Below are positions 55,180 to 64,000 of a DNA stretch of 64,000 nt, piece after piece (positions within the stretch are counted from its first letter, which is position 1; each line of letters starts with the position of its first letter). Under the pieces are notes generated by a model. The model was not told where the DNA came from and made no database searches. It saw nothing but the letters and a program-made list of their open reading frames with translations. Both the position numbers and the translations under genes were made by a program. The DNA is from Acidobacteriota bacterium (lineage in GTDB: Bacteria > Acidobacteriota > UBA6911): the NCBI GenBank assembly GCA_012729555.1, contig JAAYCX010000019.1:21937-85936 (forward strand). Direction: 5' to 3'.

Positions 55180-55455
55180 ATGACCAAGGCAGAATTAGTC
55201 GAAGAAGTCGCCAATGAATCGGAACTGACCAAAAAAGACGCCGAGGTGATCGTTCAGACGGTTCTCGACAGCATCACGGAATCGCTGCAGCGGGGAGAAA
55301 AGGTGGAACTGCGCGGCTTCGGCTCCTTCCGGATCCGCAACCGCTCCTCGCGCCAGGGGCGCAACCCCAAAACCGGTTCGGGCGTCAGCGTCCCGGCCAA
55401 GAAGGTGCCCTACTTCAAGCCCGGCAAGGAAATAAAGGACCTCGTAAACCAGTAA
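55180..55455 (+). CDS. HU/IHF family DNA-binding protein
   Basis: The 91-residue histone-like protein bends and packs DNA as a dimer. It shows the family arms GFGSFRIRNRSSRQGRNPKTG and a C-terminal VPYFKPGKEIKDLVN. HU and IHF subtypes are not separable by sight. The stop TAA overlaps the ATG of the HIT gene. sppA lies just upstream. Confidence 0.95.
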   Translation: MTKAELVEEVANESELTKKDAEVIVQTVLDSITESLQRGEKVELRGFGSFRIRNRSSRQGRNPKTGSGVSVPAKKVPYFKPGKEIKDLVNQ

Positions 55456-55940
55456 TGGACCGGTTCTGGACCCCCTGGCGCTTCGACTACATCCGCGGCG
55501 CCGAGTCCGCCCCCTCCTGCGTTTTCTGCGGGATCCTGGGCGAACGCCGCGACGCCGAAAACCTGGTGCTTTACCGCGGCCGCGCGGCCTTCGTGCTGCT
55601 GAACCTGTTCCCCTACACCTCCGGCCACCTCCTCGTGGTGGCCAACCGCCACATCCGGCTCCTGGGCGACACCCTCCCCGAAGAGCTCCACGAGATCATC
55701 GACCTCGGCCGCCGCTGCGAGCGGGCGCTCCAGGCCGAATACCGTCCCGAGGGGTACAACCTCGGCTTCAACCTCGGCCGCTCCGCCGGGGCCGGCGTCG
55801 AAAACCACCTCCACATGCACGTCCTTCCCCGCTGGACAGGTGATTCGAATTTTGTTTCGGTTGTGGGCGAGACCCGCGTCCTGCCTGAAGAATTGCCCCG
55901 GACCTACGAACGTCTGCTCCCCCACTTCGCGGCCTGCTGA
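55455..55940 (+). CDS. HIT family hydrolase/nucleotidyl-transferase
   Basis: The 161-residue protein has the histidine triad HLHMH at residues 118-122 and a CxxC (Cys22, Cys25) near the N-terminus that may bind zinc. It resembles Ap4A phosphorylase-like HIT proteins found beside HU in several bacteria. The exact nucleotide substrate is unknown. It is the last gene before the 528-bp origin-side gap. Confidence 0.88.
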   Translation: MDRFWTPWRFDYIRGAESAPSCVFCGILGERRDAENLVLYRGRAAFVLLNLFPYTSGHLLVVANRHIRLLGDTLPEELHEIIDLGRRCERALQAEYRPEGYNLGFNLGRSAGAGVENHLHMHVLPRWTGDSNFVSVVGETRVLPEELPRTYERLLPHFAAC

Positions 55941-56090
55941 ACCGTTTCAGCCCGTTATTACTGTGATTTTCGTCATACCCCCCGCCCTCCCGGCCGACGG
56001 ACGGAGTTCCTTTCCGTCCCGTTTTTCCCTCCCCCCCCTCCCCCCGCCTTGCCCCGCCCGGGCGTCAGGCGGCGCCGCCGTCCGCGCGCC

Positions 56091-56160
56091 TTTTTTTTTT
56101 ATAATTTCTTATAAAACTTCTGATAGGACTTTATATTTATTCAATAATTTTTTTATCCTT
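56091..56160. other. AT-rich tract, candidate DNA-unwinding element
   Basis: Within the gene-free stretch 55941-56468, this segment has only 10 G/C bases in 70, against strongly GC-rich flanks. A second AT-rich patch lies at 56214-56264. The first part of the gap (55941-56090) is GC-rich and pyrimidine-heavy, with nothing I can identify. An AT-rich stretch beside DnaA boxes and dnaA is the expected form of a duplex-unwinding element. Confidence 0.6.
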
Positions 56161-56387
56161 TGTTTTCCGGCGCTTGCGCGGTCCGATGCGCTTCGCGACC
56201 GCATTTTTACAGGGTTTTCAAGTAAAAAAACAATTTTCGGCGGCAAAACTTTTTTTTGTTGAATGTGTTCGCTTCCGTGTGTTAACTTTCGCCCCGTTGT
56301 TGAGAAAACAACACCATCGAAATCCTGACATTCAGTGTTTCAGGGACAGCGGATTGAAACACTCCGCTGTTCGGGGCTGTCTGTCTG

Positions 56388-56418
56388 TTTTCCACAGCTG
56401 TGGAAAACCTGTGGAAAA
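56388..56418. promoter_or_regulatory. Three DnaA boxes upstream of dnaA
   Basis: TTTTCCACA at 56388-56396, and its complement TGTGGAAAA at 56399-56407 and 56410-56418. The first two form the perfect palindrome TTTTCCACAgcTGTGGAAAA. They match the DnaA box pattern (TTATNCACA) with T for A at one position. Their place beside the AT-rich tract and before dnaA suggests origin function and dnaA autoregulation. Confidence 0.75.
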
Positions 56419-56468
56419 AGATTTGCACTGCGGCTGAAGATCCACCCCCGCGCCCGGGTCGCCCTATT

Positions 56469-57785
56469 ATGAAATTCTGGAACCAGGTCCTCTCCACCGT
56501 AGAAAAACACCTGAATCCCCAGTGCTTTGACACCTGGTTCCGCCCCATAGTCTATCAGGGGAGCGATAACGGCATCCTGCGTCTTCTGGTCCCGACCGAG
56601 AGTTTTCGCAAAGGGTTGCTGGAAAACTACTCCACCCTCCTGCTGAACGCCGCCGGCGCCATCACCCACGCCGCCTTCTCCCTGGAGATCACGGCCGAAA
56701 GCGCGCACGAAACCGAAGCGCCCCCCTGTGCGGCGGCGCCTGCCCAAAGCCCTGAATCCACGCCTTTTCTGATTCCGAAATACACGTTCGACACCTTCGT
56801 CGCCGGCGCCAGCAACCAGCTGGCCCACGCCGCCGCGCTCGCCGTCGGGGAACGCCCGTCCAAAGCCTATAATCCACTTTACCTGTACGGGGGGGTGGGC
56901 CTGGGTAAAACGCACCTGATGCACGCGATCGGCAACAGGATCCAGGCGCGCAACCGCTCCGTCCGCCTGGCCTACATGTCGTCGGAACGGTTCATGAACG
57001 AACTGGTCAACGCCATCCGCTACGACCGCACCATCCAGTTCCGGCAGAAATACCGGAACATCGACGTGCTGCTGATGGACGACATCCAGTTCATCGCGGG
57101 GAAGGAGCGGACCCAGGAGGAGTTTTTCCATACCTTCAACGCCCTGTACGACGGCCAGAAGCAGATCGTGATCACGAGCGACTGTCCCCCGAAGCAGATC
57201 CCCACGCTCGAGGAGCGGCTCCATTCCCGCTTCGAGTGGGGCCTCATCGCCGACATCCAGCCGCCCGACCTGGAAACCAAGCTGGCCATTCTCAGGAAAA
57301 AGGCGCATTCGGAGATGCCCAACCTCCGCGACGATGTCTCCCTCTTCATCGCGGGGGGCATCCGCTCCAACGTGCGCGAACTCGAAGGGGCCCTGACCCG
57401 GCTGAGCGCACGGGCCTCCCTCGACGGGCTCGACACCGCCGATATCGACCTCACCTACGCCAGGGAGGTCCTGCGGGGGTTCACGACCGAGGAGAACTCC
57501 GCCGTCTCCCCCGACGCCATCCTGCGGGCCGTCGCCTCCTTCTTCTCCCTGAAGCCGGCCCAGCTCAAGGCGAAAAGCAATTCCCGGCCGATCGCGGTCC
57601 CCCGGCAGATCGCCATGTACATCTGCAAGGAACTGACCCACCAGTCCCTGCCGCAGATCGGCAAGGATTTCGGGGGAAAGCACCACACGACCGTCCTGCA
57701 CTCCATCCGCAAGATCGACTCGCTGCGTAAGAAGGATCCCGAGATTTCGGCCGCCGTCAACGAAATCGTCAAATCGCTGCGATAA
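56469..57785 (+). CDS. dnaA: Chromosomal replication initiator DnaA
   Basis: The 438-residue initiator opens oriC. Domain I begins KFWNQVLSTVEKHLNPQCFDTWF. The AAA+ domain has Walker A GGVGLGKTHL and Walker B LLMDDIQFI. Domain IV carries the DNA-binding signature LPQIGKDFGGKHHTTV. A longer frame starts at a GTG (56400) inside the DnaA-box palindrome. I chose the ATG at 56469 because it begins the conserved domain I. No strong Shine-Dalgarno site is visible. Confidence 0.97.
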   Translation: MKFWNQVLSTVEKHLNPQCFDTWFRPIVYQGSDNGILRLLVPTESFRKGLLENYSTLLLNAAGAITHAAFSLEITAESAHETEAPPCAAAPAQSPESTPFLIPKYTFDTFVAGASNQLAHAAALAVGERPSKAYNPLYLYGGVGLGKTHLMHAIGNRIQARNRSVRLAYMSSERFMNELVNAIRYDRTIQFRQKYRNIDVLLMDDIQFIAGKERTQEEFFHTFNALYDGQKQIVITSDCPPKQIPTLEERLHSRFEWGLIADIQPPDLETKLAILRKKAHSEMPNLRDDVSLFIAGGIRSNVRELEGALTRLSARASLDGLDTADIDLTYAREVLRGFTTEENSAVSPDAILRAVASFFSLKPAQLKAKSNSRPIAVPRQIAMYICKELTHQSLPQIGKDFGGKHHTTVLHSIRKIDSLRKKDPEISAAVNEIVKSLR

Positions 57786-57905
57786 CCCCCCGCCTTCCCG
57801 CTTCGCCTTTCCCGATGCACGCTCTTGTCTCGCTCCCGTTGCCCCGCCGTTCGTTCCTTTTCCAAATATTTAATCAGGATATATACCCGTAGTAGAAGAA
57901 TGTCC

Positions 57906-58061
57906 TGTGGATATGTGGAAAAGCCGTCGGGCCCCCGCACCGGTGCGGGGGCGGGCGGTGCAAAAAAGCGCCGCCCTCCTGTGGATATCGGGGGCTTTCT
58001 GTGGAAATGTCCGCTGCGGGCGAAATCCACAGCCCCTTCCACCGGGGGCGGCTGTGGAAAA
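57906..58061. other. Probable oriC: six DnaA boxes between dnaA and dnaN
   Basis: The 437-bp gene-free stretch 57786-58222 holds six DnaA-box-like sites. TGTGGATAT occurs at 57906-57914 and 57980-57988. TGTGGAAAA occurs at 57914-57922 and 58053-58061. TGTGGAAAT lies at 58000-58008, and AAATCCACA (reverse) at 58023-58031. A perfect palindrome lies among them. A TATAAT (58166-58171) before dnaN may be its -10, with no good -35. With the cluster upstream of dnaA, this is a bipartite-type origin. Confidence 0.8.
57931..57952. repeat. Perfect 22-bp GC-rich palindrome within oriC
   Basis: The 11-bp half-site GCCCCCGCACC (57931-57941) is followed directly by its exact complement (57942-57952). It lies between the second and third DnaA boxes. 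With no T-run it is not a classical terminator of dnaA. Confidence 0.85.
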
Positions 58062-58222
58062 ACAGAGAAGTCTTTAATGAACGCGGATTTAGGGTGTGAA
58101 TAGTCCGGTGGAAAAGGGCTCCTCGATTTCCCTTTTTTTTTGGGCCGCAATCGAACCGAAAGCTGTATAATCGCCATGGCGACGGCCAGTGTCTCTCTTC
58201 AAATCTGCAAGGAGCATCCTCG

Positions 58223-59332
58223 ATGAAATTCACGGTGACAAGGAATTCGCTGCTCAACGAGCTCAACCTGGTCCAGGGGGTGATCGAGAAAAAGAGCACC
58301 ATCCCCATCCTGTCCAATATCCTGGTGGAAGCCTCCGGCGAACACCTGGATATCGCGGCGACCGATCTCGACGTGACCATCCGCTGCGGATGCCCGGCCA
58401 GGGTGGACGCCGAGGGGACGACGACGATATCGGCCCGCCGGCTGTTCGACATCGTGCGCCTCCTTCCCGACGGCGCCGACATCGAGGTGTCGCTGCTCGA
58501 AAACGACTGGGTGGAGCTCCGCTCGGCCAGTTCCCACTACAAGATCGTGGCGCTCCCCAAGGACAACTTCCCCTCCATTCCCGAAGGGGCCCCCGTCGTC
58601 GCCCATATCCCCGGGAGCGTGCTGCGCGGCATGATCCAGCGCACGATGTTCGCCATCACCCAGGAGGAATCGCGCTATTCGCTCAACGGCGCGCTCCTGG
58701 CGCTGCTGCCCGACCAGATCCGCATGGTCGCCACCGACGGGCACCGGCTCGCGATGGTGAACCGCGCCATGGAGATTCCGGGGCTGGACGCCGAGACCAG
58801 ATCGCTCATTCCGCGCAAGACCCTGGTCGAGATCCTCAAGCTGATCGGGGACCAGGACGCGGCCGTGGAGTTCGGGCGCGACGACAACAACCTCTTCTTC
58901 GGGGTGGGGGGCAAACGGCTCGTTTCCAGGGTGCTGGCCGGCCAGTTTCCCAACTACGAACTGGTGATCCCGCGCGAGAACGACAAGTTCGTCATCGCCT
59001 CGGCCAAGGCCTTCGGCGACGCCATCCGCCGGGCGGCGATCATGTCGGACGAAAAGCTGAAGGCCATCCGGCTCGCCTTCCGGAGCGGGGTCCTCGAACT
59101 GAGCGCCAGTTCGGCCGACGCCGGGGAATCGCGCGAGCAGCTCGAGGTGGAGTACGACGGGGCCCCCCTGGAAATAGGTTTCAACCCCGTCTACCTCCTG
59201 GACTTCGTCGGCGCGTGCGCGACCGATTCGATCTCGATCTCCATCAGGGATTCGGAAACCCAGGGGCTGCTGCGGCCGATCGGGTCCCCCGACATCGACT
59301 ATCAATACGTGGTCATGCCCATGAAGTTTTAA
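58223..59332 (+). CDS. dnaN: DNA polymerase III beta sliding clamp
   Basis: The 369-residue protein is the ring that keeps the polymerase on DNA. It begins MKFTVTRNSLLNELNLVQGV and has three repeated domains, with RYSLNGALL, ATDGHRLAMV and a C-terminal YQYVVMPMKF ending typical of beta clamps. GGAG lies before the ATG. The stop is two bases from the recF start, so the genes are coupled. Confidence 0.98.
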   Translation: MKFTVTRNSLLNELNLVQGVIEKKSTIPILSNILVEASGEHLDIAATDLDVTIRCGCPARVDAEGTTTISARRLFDIVRLLPDGADIEVSLLENDWVELRSASSHYKIVALPKDNFPSIPEGAPVVAHIPGSVLRGMIQRTMFAITQEESRYSLNGALLALLPDQIRMVATDGHRLAMVNRAMEIPGLDAETRSLIPRKTLVEILKLIGDQDAAVEFGRDDNNLFFGVGGKRLVSRVLAGQFPNYELVIPRENDKFVIASAKAFGDAIRRAAIMSDEKLKAIRLAFRSGVLELSASSADAGESREQLEVEYDGAPLEIGFNPVYLLDFVGACATDSISISIRDSETQGLLRPIGSPDIDYQYVVMPMKF

Positions 59333-59334
59333 GC

Positions 59335-60459
59335 GTGCGCCTGCGCCGGCTTCGACTCTTCAACTATCGCAACATCGGGGAGCTCGAGATCGACCCCGGG
59401 CCCGGCGTCACCCTCCTTTCGGGCCGCAACGGGCAGGGGAAGACCAACATCCTGGAATCGATCTATTTCCTGGCCTACGGGCGCAGCTTCCGCACCTCCA
59501 CCCCCAGGGACTGCATCCGGCACGGGGAGACGGAATGCCGCATCGAGGGGATCGTCGAGCGCGGCAGCCTCGAGCGCACCCTCGGCGTCACGCTGCGGGG
59601 GGCCGAAAAGACCCTCTCGCTTTACGGCAAGCCCTCGCCGCTCGAGGAGTTCGTCGGCAACCTCCACCTCCTGGCCTTCACCCACGCCCACCTCGCCGTC
59701 GTGCGCGGCGGCCCGGCCGACCGCAGGGCTTTCCTCGACCGGGCCATGGCCTCCCTCTACCCCGGCCATGTCCGCTCCCTCGCCTCCTACGGGCGCGCGC
59801 TCAGGCAGCGCAACAGGGTGCTGGCCGAGATCGCCGCGGGCGCCCGCCCGGCCGATGCGGGGCTGCTGGAGAGCTGGGACGAGGCGCTGGTCGGGGAGGG
59901 GGCGCGGATCCTCGCCAACCGGCTGCGCTACGTCCGGCGCATGAAGAGCGAGCTGCCGGAGGGGCTCTTCGGTTCGGAATCGCTCAGGATGCACTACCTG
60001 TCGACGATCGGCGCGGAGGACCCGGCCCCGGCCCCCCTCGCCGACCTCTTCCGGCAGGGGCTCGCGCGCGCGCGCGCGCGCGACCTGCGGACGGGGACCA
60101 CCTCGGTGGGCCCGCACCGGGACGACCTCAAGCTCTACGTCAACGGCAAATCGCTCGGGGAGTTCGGTTCGGCGGGACAGCAGCGCTCCAGCCTGCTGGC
60201 GCTCTATTTCTCCCAGATGGAGATCCACGCCAGGGAGCACGGGTTTTACCCCGTCTTCCTGGTCGACGACGCGGAAGCGGAACTGGACCAGGAGCGGCTC
60301 CACACGTTTCTGCACTACCTGGCGCAAAGGACGCAGACCGTTTTGACCTCGGCGAAGGACTTCCTGGTCCCTTCGCTGGGACTCGACCCCGTGCGGTACG
60401 AGGTGCGGGGCGGGCGTGTCCGGACCCCCGGCGCCGGGTCCGGTCCCGACCCCCGGTGA
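59335..60459 (+). CDS. recF: DNA replication and repair protein RecF
   Basis: The 374-residue SMC-like ATPase helps RecA loading at gaps. Walker A is GRNGQGKTNIL near residue 36, the signature region is GSAGQQRSSLLALYFSQME, and Walker B is PVFLVDDAEAELD. The start is GTG at 59335, immediately after dnaN. A 20-nt CG-alternating run inside it encodes ARARAR. Confidence 0.95.
   Translation: MRLRRLRLFNYRNIGELEIDPGPGVTLLSGRNGQGKTNILESIYFLAYGRSFRTSTPRDCIRHGETECRIEGIVERGSLERTLGVTLRGAEKTLSLYGKPSPLEEFVGNLHLLAFTHAHLAVVRGGPADRRAFLDRAMASLYPGHVRSLASYGRALRQRNRVLAEIAAGARPADAGLLESWDEALVGEGARILANRLRYVRRMKSELPEGLFGSESLRMHYLSTIGAEDPAPAPLADLFRQGLARARARDLRTGTTSVGPHRDDLKLYVNGKSLGEFGSAGQQRSSLLALYFSQMEIHAREHGFYPVFLVDDAEAELDQERLHTFLHYLAQRTQTVLTSAKDFLVPSLGLDPVRYEVRGGRVRTPGAGSGPDPR
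60063..60082. repeat. (CG)10 dinucleotide run inside recF
   Basis: Ten CG units run without a break and code for part of an Ala-Arg repeat. Such a run can form Z-DNA and is prone to slippage; a change of one or two units would shift the recF frame. Confidence 0.9.
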
Positions 60460-60542
60460 TGACGTCCTAAGTTATAGACATAAAACAACTTAAATTAACA
60501 AAATAACCGATAAATTACTTCTTTTTTCGGGGTGCGCCGTGC

Positions 60543-60548
60543 TATACT
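60543..60548 (+). promoter_or_regulatory. Possible -10 element of gyrB
   Basis: TATACT lies about 90 bp before gyrB in the 180-bp AT-rich gap 60460-60639. The matching -35 (TTCTTT region, about 18 nt upstream) is poor. The rest of the gap holds nothing else I can name. Confidence 0.35.
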
Positions 60549-60573
60549 TCATGGGTGTTTTTGGATGAAATAA

Positions 60574-63111
<2,538 letters not shown>

Positions 63112-63129
63112 CAGCCGAAGGCGCCTGTT

Positions 63130-64000
63130 ATGACCGAAGCTCTCGACAAGATCCCCGTAAACATCATCGACGAAATGAGCAAGTCCTACCTGGACTACGC
63201 CATGAGCGTCATCATCGGCCGCGCCCTCCCCGACGTGCGCGACGGGCTCAAGCCCGTGCACCGGCGCGTGCTCTACGCCATGCACGATCTGGGGAACACC
63301 CACGCGAAGCCGTACAAGAAGTCGGCCCGCATCGTGGGGGATGTGATCGGCAAGTACCACCCGCACGGGGACAGCGCCGTTTACGACACCATCGTGCGCC
63401 TCGCCCAGGATTTCTCCATCCGCTACCCGCTCGTGGACGGCCAGGGGAACTTCGGTTCCGTGGACGGGGACAGCGCGGCGGCGATGCGCTATACCGAGGT
63501 CCGGATGGAGCGCATCGCGGACGAGCTGCTGGCGGACCTCGAAAAGGACACGGTCGATTTCGGCCCCAACTACGACGACTCCCTCCGGGAGCCGCTGGTG
63601 CTCCCCGCGCGCTTTCCCAACCTGCTGGTCAACGGGTCGAGCGGCATCGCGGTGGGGATGGCGACCAACGTGCCGCCGCACAACCTCAACGAGATCATCG
63701 AGGCGACCATCCTCCTCATCGGGGACCCGGACGCCCCCCTCGACCGGGTCATGCAGTGCGTCCCCGGGCCCGATTTCCCGACCGCCGGATTCATCTACGG
63801 GCGCAGCGGGATCCGCTCCGCATACGAGACCGGCCGCGGCATCATCACGTTGCGCGCCCGGGCGGGGATCGAAAAGATGGCGCGCGAGCGCGAAGCCATC
63901 GTCGTGACCGAAATCCCCTACCAGGTGAACAAGGCCAGGCTGATCGAGCGGATCGCGGAGCTGGTGCGCGACAAGAAGATCGAGGGGATCAGCGACCTGC
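63130..64000 (+). CDS. gyrA: DNA gyrase subunit A (3' end cut by window)
   Basis: The visible 290 codons are the N-terminal part of the breakage-reunion domain: [20 protein letters not shown], then the quinolone-region [14 protein letters not shown], then the catalytic Tyr in [10 protein letters not shown]. At the two main quinolone-resistance positions (E. coli Ser83, Asp87) the residues are the sensitive-type Ser and Asp. GyrA cuts and rejoins DNA. It is the last gene of the dnaA-dnaN-recF-gyrB-gyrA arm and runs off the window. Confidence 0.97.
   Translation, partial: MTEALDKIPVNIIDEMSKSYLDYAMSVIIGRALPDVRDGLKPVHRRVLYAMHDLGNTHAKPYKKSARIVGDVIGKYHPHGDSAVYDTIVRLAQDFSIRYPLVDGQGNFGSVDGDSAAAMRYTEVRMERIADELLADLEKDTVDFGPNYDDSLREPLVLPARFPNLLVNGSSGIAVGMATNVPPHNLNEIIEATILLIGDPDAPLDRVMQCVPGPDFPTAGFIYGRSGIRSAYETGRGIITLRARAGIEKMAREREAIVVTEIPYQVNKARLIERIAELVRDKKIEGISDL

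Noticed and set aside
56400..56468. GTG start for a 461-residue dnaA
   Set aside because: It lies inside the DnaA-box palindrome and adds residues before the conserved domain I start; the ATG at 56469 fits the family better.

Overview
The window is high-GC, mostly coding DNA from a Gram-negative (diderm) bacterium: it has a long YidC with a periplasmic domain, an MltD-type transglycosylase, an Omp85-type barrel and a Tat system. It is a chromosomal origin region. The left edge holds the conserved rpmH-rnpA-yidD-yidC-jag-mnmE arm on the minus strand. The right edge holds the conserved dnaA-dnaN-recF-gyrB-gyrA arm on the plus strand. In many bacteria these arms lie next to each other around oriC; here about 52 kb of other genes separate them. 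DnaA-box clusters and a very AT-rich tract flank dnaA (56.1-58.1 kb), so oriC most likely lies there. The taxon cannot be proven from the window. A Gram-negative lineage such as Acidobacteriota would fit, but this is inference.

Layout. 1-5.3 kb: tRNA modification, membrane insertion and RNase P genes, a DUF374 acyltransferase and a 54-codon Tat-signal remnant. 5.4-13.1 kb, minus strand: a B12-binding radical SAM enzyme, two MacB/FtsX-like permeases, a LysM lytic transglycosylase and a carboxy-terminal processing protease. 13.2-22.6 kb, mostly plus strand: tatA-tatC, an aminotransferase, sdhA-C-D-B closed by a strong terminator, RNase HI and a patatin-like protein, with a dihydrouridine synthase on the minus strand. 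22.6-29.6 kb: tex, a squalene/phytoene synthase, an ArsR-methyltransferase fusion divergent from ahcY, and a phytase-like exported protein.

29.6-43.4 kb is one long minus-strand run. A membrane/CBS protein heads a complete mrpA-G cation/proton antiporter operon. Only about 50 bp later follows a CoA-transferase, 2-oxoacid reductase, 2-hydroxyacyl-CoA dehydratase-like protein, its ATP-dependent activase and an ADP-forming acyl-CoA ligase. The second set could form a path from a 2-oxoacid to an acyl-CoA and then to an acid plus ATP. It has only one dehydratase subunit where classical systems have two.

43.5-52.2 kb: a thymidylate-synthase-family protein, a membrane Ser/Thr kinase paired with an Npt-like transporter carrying a helical-repeat tail, and a tight three-gene set. 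That set encodes an exported endonuclease/phosphatase-fold protein, an Omp85-like barrel and an exported protein with kinase-like catalytic motifs. It is the most novel-looking system here. 52.2-64 kb: rpsA, sppA, an HU/IHF gene and a HIT gene, then the replication arm. mnmE and gyrA are cut by the window edges. I saw no rRNA, tRNA, CRISPR array or insertion sequence.
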